Assembly: GCA_032718475.1 (NCBI GenBank) | Contig: JAUCBJ010003313.1 | Location: forward strand, 1 to 64,000 | Direction: 5' to 3' | DNA from: Nemertoderma westbladi | Taxonomy: Eukaryota; Xenacoelomorpha; Nemertodermatida; Nemertodermatidae | Length of the DNA stretch: 64,000 nucleotides | Shown here: positions 1-10,401 of the stretch, one piece after another | Position numbering within the stretch: position 1 is the stretch's first letter | How the letters are laid out: each line of letters begins with the position of its first letter | The notes under the pieces: generated by a model | The model's input: the letters and a program-made list of their open reading frames with translations, nothing else | What the model was told of the DNA's origin: nothing | Database searches by the model: none | Position numbers and translations under genes: made by a program

Positions 1-1188
1 ACTTCTTAACCATTGGCCATTCTATCGATTTACACGATACGGACTATGTCGAACATATCCTACCCAGAGGAGTCGAAACGATAAACCAAAATTCTAATGC
101 GAAAATCCTATTCGAAATCGACTCGAAAGAAAAGACATTAAAGAAACAAATAAACGCGGTAACTCCAACATATATTTGGAATTCTTGATAGAAGCCTTGT
201 AACAACAAATAAATATCATCCGCGTTTCCCCTACCAGACGTGCGTCTTTGGTATTATTACGATAAATGCCCTAGACCCAGCAAATAAACGGAAAGACATA
301 AACATCCACGGAAACGTTGTGTTAAACACAGTTGTGCTCGTTATATTTACTGGAGTTTCGAGCGAAACTTGTTTGACGTATCACCTATGCTCACTCGGCT
401 CGAACGATCCTGGAGTAAACCTACGATCAGAGTCCCGGAATACTCGGTCAAACCTCCTCATTCCTTAGTTGGACCTCAGACCTGCGATCCTGGTGGTGTT
501 GCGGATCCTCGCGGACTGTATTCACTGTTCAAAGATCTAGTGCTACCCTAACAATTAATCGGTAACACTCCGACAGTGATTTCTAGCTAGCCGCCCATCT
601 TACCTAGCCGGATTGTGACGCGGACACCTAATATCACTATCCAACCGTATGGTCGTCCCCGTTTAACGCGATACAACCCTTCATCAAGGTGAAGGAGAAC
701 GTTGTGCGAAACGAATTAAACGCTATTCTACAAAGATCAAAAAGAAACCTGCGTTTGTTCAGATAAACGTAAGTTATAACAGTAAGTCCAATCGATAAAC
801 GAATTGGCCTTATCTCAGTTCGATTGGGAAATCTCGAATCTCTAAGAAGATATCAAGCTTAGAAAACCCTATTCTCTGCGAGAGTTTTGGACAAACGTAT
901 CCCATGACAAGCGGAGGAAAATCAGCTCGAGGAGAAGCATATCGAAATGGACGAGACACCGACCGTAAACCCAAACCTTCTAATGCAATTGTATTGCACC
1001 CTTTACCCAGGAGTTATAGCCTTTCTAGTAAAGTGGCTCGCCCCAAAGAGAAAAGGACTCTTGCTGGCCTCGGGAAACTGCGTGAACGCCGTCCGCGCAA
1101 GAAAAACTAACTGTTTAGAGTATCTTTATGTTTTAGAAACTGTGATTTTTATATTTTATAGACTGAAAATCCCATTTTCTGGGAGCGG
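1..1188 (+). pseudogene. Internal 3' remnant of an LTR retrotransposon, gag-like ORF broken
   Basis: The first 190 bases translate in frame 3 to a peptide starting FLTIGHSIDLHDTD and ending at a stop at 186-188. It is clearly homologous to the gag-like ORF at 35359-36808. Bases 904-1110 encode a basic C-terminus (PRSYSL, KVARPKEKRTL, RRPRKK) matching the end of that same ORF. Between them the reading frame is disrupted and I could not trace the zinc-knuckle segment. The region ends directly against an LTR at 1189, exactly as in the second copy. The 5' part of the element lies outside the window. Seen: homology to the 35-kb copy, and stops. Inferred: a dead copy of the same family, more diverged and probably older than the 23.7-38 kb insertion. 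Confidence 0.75.
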
Positions 1189-2388
1189 TGTAAAAGCTTT
1201 TGCTGAATTGCCCGGTTATTTTTCCTTATTTTTCCCGTAAAATACTCTGTAGTTGGTTTAATAGGCGTAAGAGGCCGTATTATTGCTGTATCGGTGTTTT
1301 TAGAGGATCTAAGAGCTATTTCTTCCGTATGTGTACTGTGGAAGGCATAGTTGATGATTCTATGGCAATTCCGTGACGCAAAAGAGGCGAGATACTCTTG
1401 AACAGTAGTTACTATGACGACGGTTAACAGCTGATATTCATACGTGTCGATTTTCTTTGTTCTACGGCTTCTCTCAGTTCAGTCAACCAATCAGAGCGTT
1501 TTTACTGTTCTTGTACAGAAATTTCCTAGAAATCACGCAATGCTTTATGGGCAGTGTTATCATTCTGTCCTGAGCCAGGAAAGAACGGCTTTGGAATATT
1601 TTGTGCTTTTCTGCTTTTAGCCTAACACTAGTAGGCTTAATTATAAGGACATATATCCGTTATCTGGTTATCTCACTGCATTTATCATATCAACCAACCA
1701 AACATACATATCTTACTTAACATTACTGCTTTGCTGTCGGTTATTCATTATATTTGTTGATGAATTATTATATTTGGAATAACGATAAATAACCCCGAAA
1801 ACCCAATATTCTTGATATACCGAAGGTAAGAGAGAAAGGTTACATATAACGATTGTGACTTATGTTAAAGTGGTTTGAAGTGAATCTAATGTTATTTGAT
1901 AGACCCTACATGAGTCGGTCCGTGTTCCTTTTATATGTGACTAAAATCAGTGAAGATCGGCAGATCAGTGTGCAGTATTGTGCAGCATTGTGTATGAGTG
2001 AGACTGATAACGAAGCATTTCCTAAAGAATGCGCCATATATGTGAATTGTAACTAAGCCATATCGTTGCGTGTAGTTTAAGTCATAGCTCTGTTTATATA
2101 GATAGAGCGCCACGTCCTAAAGGAACTGTTAATATTTCCCGAAGGTGAATAATATTGTCAGAGATTATATAATACTGTCAGTCGAATAATACATTAGGCT
2201 TACATAGCAATACGATTAAGCTGTCGAAATCAATCTCCCGGGTATATCCAACGGGTGAATGATCGCGCACAGATTGGTTTCAACTAGTGTAGTGAATCAA
2301 ATACTTGTCAGAGGCTAAAAGCGATTTATTATCTAGAAGACATCCTAATTTGGCGGGTTAAACTGCCAAAGGTCTGAAAGCGCGAACA
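1189..2388 (+). repeat. 3' LTR of the truncated LTR element (diverged copy)
   Basis: It starts TGTAAAAGCTTTT and ends GCGCGAACA, the same TG...CA termini as the two LTRs at 23751-24932 and 36887-38069. About 1.2 kb long, it aligns along its length with those LTRs but with many substitutions and small indels. It contains a 64-codon ORF (1862-2056) homologous to the 69-codon ORF in the other LTRs. The target duplication cannot be checked because the 5' end of the element is off the window. Confidence 0.85.
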
Positions 2389-2506
2389 CTCGCACTCACT
2401 ATGACACCCCTGTAGAGACTGTCGTAGTTTCTCTTGGCTCGCACTCACTGTGACCCCCCTGTAGAGACTGTCGTAGTTTCTCGTGGCTCGGACTCACTGT
2501 GACCCC
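2389..2506. repeat. 49-bp tandem repeat, about 2.4 copies
   Basis: Units at 2389-2437 and 2438-2486, plus a partial third to 2506. Each carries CTCACT, CCCCTGTAGAGACTG and TCGTAGTTTCTC. The array starts at the first base after the LTR end, so the LTR element either inserted at the edge of this repeat or the repeat grew from flanking sequence. Confidence 0.8.
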
Positions 2507-2590
2507 TTGTACTTGTACAAGGACCCCCTTGTACCTGGACTAGACTGTCATTTTTGGAAAGGCAGTTACATTAGATTTATTTACTTTAGT

Positions 2591-3958
2591 TTAATTACTC
2601 ATTTGCTCCAGTGTTATTCGGAGAAACTTAGTGGGGTTGCTGTCAAAATCTTTCGAATTCTTTGCAATTTCGCGTTCACGGGAGCGTTTCTGCATTCCAT
2701 TGAGCAGAGTTTTAGCTAGAGTACGCGATGCAGATTGAGTAGGTTGTGGCGTTATGTCGTAATACACAGTGATTGCGTGGCAAACTTGTTCCAACTGCCG
2801 GAAACAAAGAACAGTTCCTTCGGGGACATTTCCTAGCCATTTCATTGCCGCCATTGTCCACCCACCAGACAAGCTCTTGTGAAGTGATTATTAAACCACC
2901 CCAAGATAATGTCCGTGTGAAAGATAGGTCTTGCTCACAAGTTGGATAGGTGTTGTCGAGCTCAGGGTTCGATCTCACTATGAAACGGTTTCATAGTGAG
3001 ATCGAATCCTGAGCTCGACAACCTGCCACGTATCCACCAATTTGACGCTCGTCTTCACTCAATTGCACATCAGCAAAGGAGCTCTATGTTCCGTCGTAAG
3101 GGATGTTAGTCGTAGAATTAAATTTTCATCCGCTTCATAAAGCTCAACGACATCTTGCCAACGTCCAACGGCGTTCCCGATTCGTAATAATTAATTAGTT
3201 AATTAACTAATTTAGTAATTAGTTTTTCCGTTACCTGTGTAAAATAAACAAAATATATCTATTAACTTATTATATAAGTATTTACTTACTGTACTGTAAT
3301 AATTAATTATTTTGCCATATCTATGTACTCAGGTATACTTTTACCTATTACCTCTTAGCTTAGGCTACCAATTAAAGTCACACCAAAATTGATGAAAATT
3401 TCACCAAAAAAGTCGCTAAAAAAAGTCGCTAATTCGGATGGGGCATCGACCGCATAATCGAACACACTGTAGCCGTGGTAAACGAAACGTGTTTATCTCA
3501 TCCGTTACAAGACACATGTGCTTTAGTTCTTCAGATTTCGCCTTCTTTAAGGCAGTTTGAACTAACAGTTCACTCTGGTAACCGCCTGTTTTAATGAGCG
3601 CATCTTACGTTCAGAAGGTAAAATGGCGATTGCTCGCAATATTTGATAAGGGAGTCGTGGAAATCGCTGTATGCGTATAGCCAACATGTAATCCGATTTC
3701 CAGTAGGATTTGTAACAGTGTAGTTCAAGTTGTCGAGCGATAAACTCCAATTGGCTACGATATTTTGTCTCTTCTAAAGTCTACAAAGCTGACTGGACAA
3801 TCTTTCTTTGCCTCAGAAAGGAGCGCCGATTCGGATCGATTGAACCGCTTTACGGCAGCTACAACTTTAAAGAAGTATCTGCCGCTGGAAGTCGGACAGT
3901 ACGTGTTAGTCCCCGGATAGTTCCCTTTGCAGCCATAAACACAACATTGTTTTCCCAT
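2591..3958 (-). pseudogene. Degenerate P-element/THAP9-like transposase
   Basis: On the minus strand, 3958-3755 encodes an N-terminus MGKQCCVYGCKGNY, which resembles the start of a THAP zinc finger (C, then YGC shortly after Met), but the downstream C-x2-H is not evident. Around 3190-3030 another frame reads WQDVVELYEADENLILRL followed by a TEH motif, resembling the P-transposase/THAP9 block after the THAP finger. Near 2915-2880 the text WGGLIITSQELV recalls the GGL..PS block further downstream. These fragments are collinear on the minus strand but separated by stops and frameshifts. A 71-bp palindrome lies between two of them. Family assignment is from motif memory and is moderate; the sequence is certainly not an intact gene. 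Confidence 0.45.
2952..3022. repeat. Near-perfect 71-bp palindrome (35-bp arms, 1-base loop)
   Basis: Arm 1 is 2952-2986 and arm 2 is 2988-3022. They are reverse complements with a single mismatch, and only G2987 separates them. Each arm runs from GTTGTCGAGCTCAGG to ATAGTGAGATCGAA on one strand or the other. A palindrome this tight can extrude as a cruciform. It interrupts the P-like transposase remnant. Confidence 0.9.
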
Positions 3959-5072
3959 ATTATTATTAATATTACTGTATTATTGGTATTAAATTATTAA
4001 AAATAATTATTAATCCGACTGTACATATCTCAGAATCTCAGTATCTGAATAAAAACTGAAAAGTAATCTTTCAGTTTCAGTTGTCAATCCAGTATGCCAG
4101 TGCCAGTGTTTAAGAGTCTGTCTGTCAGTGGGTCAGTGCAGTGGTAGGCTAAAATGTAAAAGAATGAAAAACATTGACCCCGCAAGCGGGGTCCGGATTA
4201 CTGCTGTGCCAGTCCTTCAGTATAGTAGTAGTCCTTGGCTACACCAAAACTGTAACGGCAGAACGGTATGGTCAGGTCAGATGGTACTGCACTGCAGTAG
4301 GCCTACAGGAGTACCGGTACTGGTACTGTAAAAAATTGACAGGTAGGAATAATAGAACAGTAGAAAGCCCCATTGAAGTCTGGACAATGATGTAGATAGG
4401 GCAGTAGGGTGCTATTGCTTTACTGCTACCAGCTGTACTGTCCAGCTGTCTGCTGTCTGACTGTGGTATCGGTACCTGTCTGTATATAGTACCTACTGAC
4501 CTACAGACAGACAGAGCTGCATAGTACAGACTGACAGACCTAGGCCTATACCCCCTTCTGCAAAGTGATTTTTTTGTGCGCCGAACGCGACGCGGCGCAG
4601 AAAAAAATGTGCGCCTGCGCAGTCGAAAACAGTGCAAAATCCGCGTGCGCAGCAGAAAAACTGCGCGAAATTGGCAGTTAGCTACAATGGCCAAATCTGG
4701 CAATGATTGTGATTGCCATATTTGGCAACCAAGCAAAATCTGGCAACATTTCTGATTGCCTGATTTGGCAACTATATAAAGCCGTTGTTGCCATATTTGG
4801 CAACTTAACTAACAGACTAACTCATTGAATATGGATTATATGGTTCTGCGTCATTAAGTCCTTCTATGGCAGTATGGTCATTCCTTAGACTGTTAGATCC
4901 TGAAATGTTAATGTTAGGCCTAGAAAAAAGGCAAAGGAGTAGCGCCGGGTTACAGGTTATACTTATACCAGTAGTGCAGTAGTGGCATATTCTAAGTTCT
5001 AACCAATCAGCCAATACAGCAATATATCCTAATACATGAGGTGAGAATGAGAGTCAATAACACAAACACAGA
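3959..5072. other. No gene recognised; GC-rich island and short palindromic repeats
   Basis: Mostly low-complexity sequence rich in CAGT/CTGT words. A short CpG-rich stretch at about 4575-4670 includes TGCGCCTGCGCA (4610-4621), which resembles an NRF1 site. TATATAAA follows at 4773-4780. Three quasi-palindromes of the form TTGCC(A)TATTTGGCAA lie at about 4713-4730, 4755-4772 and 4788-4805. These could be promoter remnants, but no downstream coding sequence supports that. Confidence 0.3.
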
Positions 5073-5080
5073 CTGACTGG

Positions 5081-5907
5081 TAGGGCTCGATCGGAGTTGG
5101 GATTTGGCCGGAGCCTGAGTTTGACAATTTGGCCGGAGCCGGAGCAGGAGCCGGAGTTTTTCAAAAATTTTAAAAATGTAATTATTTATTAAAAAATAAA
5201 TAAAGTATGGTTATCGTTCGCCAATCGCCAATAATCAATCATACTGTAGGTCTAATTAATTTCATAATTCAGTAATTTATCTGTCTGTCTGTTTATAGAT
5301 TTTCGAATTTTCAATTTAAAATTTAAGTAATTAATTTATCACGGACAGACTGACAGACGGCCTGACGCTGACGGCTAAAAATTACCTACAGTACCTAACT
5401 CACTAACTGTCTAATTGTGGTAGAGGTGTGTACTGTATGTAGCCTACCGTACGTGTACCAGTCTGCCAGTATTGCAGTCTGCAGTACACAGGTACAGTAT
5501 GCTGGCATGACAGCAATAAATGGCTGCAGTGGTACAGTGTACAATCATAGCATTTACAATTTTTTCAGTCAGACAGTATGGCCTATCTGTAATAGTCTGC
5601 TAGTCAGCCAGCCTGCCAGCTGGCCAGTACCAGTACTGGTACTGCAGTACAGTCAACAGTCAGTCAGTCATTGACTTTAAGTAATAAATACTACAGTATT
5701 ATGCTGGACTGCTGGATATTGAAGCTGTACTACAGTCTGACAGTACTTATAGTGTAAATAATTTTTCAGAATAGAATATGCACGAAATACAGAAATATAA
5801 TACTTTATTAAAAAATTAACTCCGGCAATATTTTTACCGGAGCCGGAGCCGGAGGTGCCAAAATGGCCAGAGCCGGAGCCGGAGGCCGGAGCTCCGATCG
5901 AGCCCTA
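5081..5907. mobile_element. Non-autonomous hAT-type MITE
   Basis: The left end TAGGGCTCGATCGGAG (5081-5096) is repeated inverted at the right end (CTCCGATCGAGCCCTA, 5892-5907). The element is flanked by a perfect 8-bp direct repeat CTGACTGG (5073-5080 and 5908-5915). An 8-bp target duplication with TAGGG-type ends is the signature of hAT transposons. Both ends are followed inward by GGAGCC-rich subterminal repeats. The 827-bp interior holds no credible transposase, so it would need one supplied in trans. A partial second copy is at about 9930-10015. Confidence 0.85.
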
Positions 5908-5915
5908 CTGACTGG

Positions 5916-6351
5916 CAGACTGATGATAGTTTTTTTGCTTTTTTGACATTTTTGCTAGTAATCTCTGGCGCTGCTTGGGGAGGTGGTTGATTGTTGTTTG
6001 TACCGGTACCAATCAGCCAATAACAGTTTAGTAGTTAAAGATTGTAACTGTGTAATGCTGATACAATTGCCCAGCAATCTAACAGTCTAAATCATCCTTC
6101 ACTCTATATCCAGATATCAGTTCAGTATATCTATCTATCCATTCCTACATCAGTACATACAGACATATAATGAAAATAATTTCATCCCGTTTTTCATCAT
6201 CTGATTAGGGCCTACTAGAAACAATTTGTTGAATCCCTTAACCTGTTAACACGCGTTTTGGTTTTCTCAGTCTTTCTAAATTTTGACACTATTTTTTTCC
6301 GTCACGCCGTTTCTCAAACTTTAATGCCCCCTTTCCTTTTGGTGATATTAA
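5916..6351. other. Intergenic, nothing recognised
   Basis: AT-rich sequence with no coding homology that I can see between the hAT MITE and the Mutator-like element. Confidence 0.5.
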
Positions 6352-6809
6352 CGTTCTGACGGGTCTTGCTTTAACGCGTATGCGGAGGCTACGCGGAGCC
6401 TCCGCGGAGCCTCCGCGTAGGTGAAAATAATTATGTTTTGCGTATCTGAAATTTATAAGACGGTAAGCGTAGGTAGCCAATAGAATAGCAGATATGCAAA
6501 TAAGTGGGAAATTTAAATAAATGAGGCAGCGGACAGAGTTACTAGACAAGTCCGTAAAAGGTGCCACCCTGCTCCATAGCGCGGGAAATTCAAATGATTG
6601 AAAGACATGTTATTTGTACTGGAAAGGGTGGAAGACACCTTGGTGGCAGATCAGATCTGCCACCTATATATTGGCGGTAAATTCAAATCTGTTTTAACAT
6701 TGAATACATGAATAGAGTAAGACCAATCTGCCAATGTAATTCATTGAATCAGAATAAATTATTTATTATCGGTTTAACTCACTCATCCGTTAATGTTGTT
6801 GATTTATCT

Positions 6810-7080
6810 ATTCTGGGACTTCGAGCACGTGAACAACTAAACCAGCACGCTAACTACAACTACCGGTAGTCTGGGGCTTCGACTTTTCGAGCACCACGTG
6901 AACAACTAAACTGGCTGGTTACCTAGTCTGGGACTTCGAGCAGCACGTGAATAACTAAGCTGACTGGTTAACTAGTCTGGGATTTCGAGCAGCACGTGTT
7001 CAACTAAGCTGCCTGGTTAACAAGTCTGGGACTTCGAGCAGCACGTAAACAACTAAGCTGACTGGTTAACTAGTCTGGTA
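6810..7080. repeat. Subterminal tandem repeats inside the Mutator-like element
   Basis: About five units of roughly 50 bp share TCTGGGACTTCGAGCAGCAC, followed by GTGAACAACTAA and CTGGTTAACTAG. They lie just inside the left inverted repeat, where transposase-binding repeats are often found. That role is inference. Confidence 0.75.
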
Positions 7081-7245
7081 CATGTCTGGAACAGATATAG
7101 CAGTATAGGCAGAAGCATTATACACCCATTGTTATCACAGTAGACCTACCTGCGAATGCTGCGATATATTTTACTATCAGTTCCCTGCTATATTGTTATA
7201 ATTATAATGTTCTGATGTAATTATAACTGAACTTTGAACTTTTAA

Positions 7246-7774
7246 TTGCAACAAATTATTAACATTAAACATGATGTTAACCAGATAGTTATATCCGATG
7301 ATATCGTTAATGAGTACAACCAACTTATTAACACGTATATTGCCGATGGCGTAGATGTTAGATTGTGTCAATATTTGTTGGATATATTTCCTCTCTTTCG
7401 GGATCATTGTAATATTGGGATTTTGAAGCTGCGCGATAAACGAATTCTCTACAATCAGGCTAATGAATCTATGAACAAAGTAATCAAGGATTTCACTCAT
7501 TCTCTGCCAGTTGATGAAGCAATTATTCGTATTAAAGATGTTGTTAAGTATCAACATGAAGATATTATTAAAGGCTTCATATAAACTGAAGAGACAGTTC
7601 GAACATCTGCAGTGGGACGAATCTGAGTTCTTTAAATTGGATTCTTCGGAAAGATCATGGCTATATACGAAACAAATTCAAAAGATACATAAACTTTTAC
7701 TCAGTGAATCCTTTGCAATAGATACTAGTGGAATAGATACCATCCAGGATGAACCGATATACTACATTATATAG
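7246..7774 (+). pseudogene. Unrecognised ORF in the Mutator-like element, frameshifted
   Basis: A 112-codon frame (7246-7584) and an overlapping 87-codon frame (7511-7774) share an overlap near 7577 where one base would join them. The encoded peptides are rich in Ile, Asn, Lys and Asp and show no zinc finger, DDE block or signal peptide that I can identify. The predicted protein looks helical. It lies between the two inverted repeats, so it is either the tail of a lost transposase or cargo picked up by the element. I do not recognise the family. Confidence 0.35.
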
Positions 7775-8034
7775 TTGACGAGAAAAGTGATTTGGACGTC
7801 GACCATGGTAATACCGCTGAGATTAATGTTTCCAATAATGACGTGTTGCTGGCATCTACTTATATTTGATCTACTTATACGGTATATATACATCTACTTA
7901 TATTCGATATTATATTTGACGGACAGATTGTCGGATAGTCAGATAGACATATAGACGGATGGTGGGGGATTCCCCCCCCCCCCCTTAATATTCGGTTTAC
8001 AAGTAAGCTAAGATTGACTTTGTAATTAACTTGA

Positions 8035-8135
8035 ATCCCCGCTGAATTGGGGCCAGGGTATAGTTTCCGCACAAATGCTTTAATGGGACTAACCGGGACG
8101 CATATCTGCCTTGCACACTTAATAGTATGCACGGC
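8035..8135 (+). repeat. SINE body fragment
   Basis: The stretch containing GGGGCCAGGGTATAGTTTC, CACAAATGCTTTAATGGGAC and TCTGCCTTGCACACTTAA matches the body of the tRNA-derived SINE at 20622-20897. The tRNA-like head is missing here. It lies inside the Mutator-like element. Confidence 0.6.
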
Positions 8136-8605
8136 CGGTCAATAAAATTGACCGACTGTGTTAGTCATAATATAGGCCGACCGTTTTAGCCATCTCAGTG
8201 TAGATCGGAGTTAGCTCGGTAGGCCTATAGGCCAGTATATTTTGCTTTTTAAGATCGGTATACCTCTGTACTGTATTGCATTGTTATAGCTCAGAATGGG
8301 TCGGTATATATACGTTTTAGAACGTACTGATTTATCTTTGCTAAACTGGGTACCGTACCAGTATGTTACTGTTAGTCTGTTCTTAAAGAACTTAATTTAT
8401 ATTATTATCATTATGGTATGTTCTGTTTAAGTCAGCATGTCCACTGTCTCATTAATTTAAATTTCCCACTGATTTGCATATCAGCTATTGGCTACCTACG
8501 CTTACCGTCTTAAAAATTTCAGATACGCAAAACATAATTATTTTCACCTACGCGGAGGCTCCGCGGAGGCTCCGCATACGCGTTAAAGCAAGACCCCGTT
8601 CTGAC

Positions 8606-9925
8606 GTTGTCAAATATTATTACGTTTATTTCCATTTCAGCCTTTGAAGCATGTAATTCTTTAGATTTGTTTAGGGTCCTACTAAATACTACAAAAAGCA
8701 CAAAAAGAACAAAAAAGTAAAAAAAAAAAAGCACAAAAAACAAACACCCCCCACATACGAAGGTAAACCCATACCTATGATTGATTAATTTGCAACGTTC
8801 TGACCTACAGTATGTAAAGGCCACAATACTGCAAAGTGTATTTGTAATTAAAATCACTATAAAAAAACATAATAAAACACATACAGTTTAGATTAATAAC
8901 TTAATAAAACTACAGTAAAATAGGATCGTGGGAAAGAACACCCAGGATCTAAGGCACTCATGGGGGTCGTAAATTAAGGTAAAATAAAATAGAATATTGA
9001 TATATAAGATAAGTACGCATGAACTCCTAAACAACATTGCAAACAATCTGGCAGTTATTATAGAAATTTCAAAGTATACAGTAGTGTTACAACAGCAGTG
9101 GTTAACCCCAGGCAGGAACTGTGTTTCCAACAGACGCAGATATCGTAACCAAGGCAGTTCCGACCTAAGCGAGATTCTTGCAAGTATGACTATGGCTAAT
9201 ATCTGAACTAATATCGCCCACTCGAGAGGTTCGGGCAGACCGTGATGTGATAATTGTACAGTATGTCGATTTATCGGTGAATAAAGGCATTCCAATAACA
9301 GAATAATCGCGATTTCGGTCAACACTGACATCCAGTTTACAAGCGCCTATGCTGCGTCGCTACATCTCCCACATCGCTACATCATTACATACTGACTGAC
9401 TGACATTGACAGATTGGTTACACTCCCTCAAAATTGAATTTGCATTGGCATGGCGCTCTTCAAAATTGTTTCAATGTGTGGCGCGCTTAAAAATTTAGTT
9501 GGCGCGGGGTTTTTTCGAAATTGCATCGGCGTGCTTAAAAATTTAGTTGGCGCAGGGTTTTTCAGGTGGTATAAATTTTAAAATGCGACAATTTTGTATG
9601 GAATGCGCTTAGCGTTCTCATTTTTTCCTATGTTCGTCTATGGGGAAAATGCAGCAAGATTGGTTCTGGCGACGCCAAATTTTGGCGTTCAAAAGGACAA
9701 AATCGGGCGTTGTGTCCCTAACTGGTAGAGTACAGGAGTATGTTAAACCCCCTCCACCCTCTAGTGCAGCAGTGCAAACTCACCCCCGCATTTATCAATT
9801 TTCACTCTGCTGTTCTGTGCAAATCCATCTCCGTCTCCCTGTCTCCGGTTAAATTTACCTAGCAGTGCCTAGTCAGCTAGTGTATCTTCCTCACTCCAGC
9901 TCCAGCAGTCCCGGCTGCGCGGTGT
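8606..9925. other. Intergenic, degenerate repeats only
   Basis: No supported gene. A minus-strand 147-codon frame at 8888-9331 has no recognisable domain and I do not call it. At 9420-9560 the phrase AAAATTTAGTTGGCGC with a following GGGGTTTTT recurs, a short degenerate repeat. The phrase GACAAAATCGGGCGTTGTGT at about 9697-9716 recurs near 10130. Confidence 0.4.
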
Positions 9926-9929
9926 ATAT

Positions 9930-10015
9930 TAAGATCGGAGTTGGGATTTGTCCGGAGCCGGAGTTTTTAAAAAATTTAATTATTTAGGCCTATTAAAAAA
10001 AATAAAGTACCGGTA
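9930..10015 (+). repeat. Fragment of the hAT-type MITE left end
   Basis: GATCGGAGTTGGGATTTG, then CCGGAGCCGGAG, TTTTT-rich sequence and an AATAAAGTA stretch, match the left end of the MITE at 5090-5205. The outermost TAGGGC is not preserved and no right end was found nearby. Confidence 0.6.
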
Positions 10016-10380
10016 CTGTGATAAAAATGGGACGCCCGATTATGTCGGGCAATGCTTCATAAATATAATCATAAAACATAATCATAAAACATAATCTGGC
10101 GTCCTAAACTGCTAAACGCCTATTTCTACCGACAAAATCGGGCGTTGTGTTCCTAACTGTCTACCGGAAGGGAAAATACACCCCAGGGCCAGGAGTGAGA
10201 ATGCACTAGGGAATTTTAAATTGCTGGGGAGTTATTTTGCTTGGGGAGTGAAAATTCTTTGTTACACCGGTAACGGTAACGTAAGTGGTACCGTAGTCTG
10301 TAGTCTGATCATATTTCTTATTTTACATTAAAATATTAGGCTACCTTTTGTAGGGCACCTTTCCTGACTTCAGACCTTCC
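10016..10380. other. Sequence upstream of the SH3 gene; possible 5' UTR splice acceptor
   Basis: A repeat phrase (GACAAAATCGGGCGTTGTGT, about 10122-10150) is shared with 9697-9716. Closer to the gene, the pyrimidine-rich TTTCCTGACTTCAG, ending near 10371, resembles a 3' splice site. A 5' UTR intron ahead of the SH3 ORF is therefore possible. No TATA box or promoter could be assigned. Confidence 0.25.
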
Positions 10381-10392
10381 TCCGTACCAGTA

Positions 10393-10401
10393 ATGCAGTA
10401 A
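10393..10401 (+). promoter_or_regulatory. Two-codon upstream ORF overlapping the SH3 start codon
   Basis: ATG CAG TAA at 10393-10401. The last A of its stop is the first base of the ATG at 10401 (TAATG). Such minimal uORFs can modulate initiation by termination-reinitiation in eukaryotes. The effect here is inferred. Confidence 0.35.

Larger units (their letters stand above)
6361..8596. mobile_element. Mutator-like DNA element with 9-bp target duplication
   Basis: Left inverted repeat 6361-6535 and right inverted repeat 8439-8596 are reverse complements, beginning GGGTCTTGCTTTAACGCG, with a short length difference in a GC-rich TCCGCGGAGCC block. A perfect 9-bp direct repeat CGTTCTGAC flanks the element (6352-6360 and 8597-8605). 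Long terminal inverted repeats with a 9-bp duplication are characteristic of Mutator/MULE elements. Other superfamilies with 8-10-bp duplications are less likely because of the arm length. The interior has about five 50-bp subterminal repeats, a broken ORF of unknown family (7246-7774) and a SINE fragment near 8050. No MULE transposase motif was recognised, so it is probably non-autonomous. Confidence 0.8.

Noticed and set aside
8888-9331. 147-codon minus ORF with hydrophobic stretches
   Set aside because: No domain recognised, isolated in AT-rich sequence, and an overlapping plus frame is equally open; not supported as a gene.
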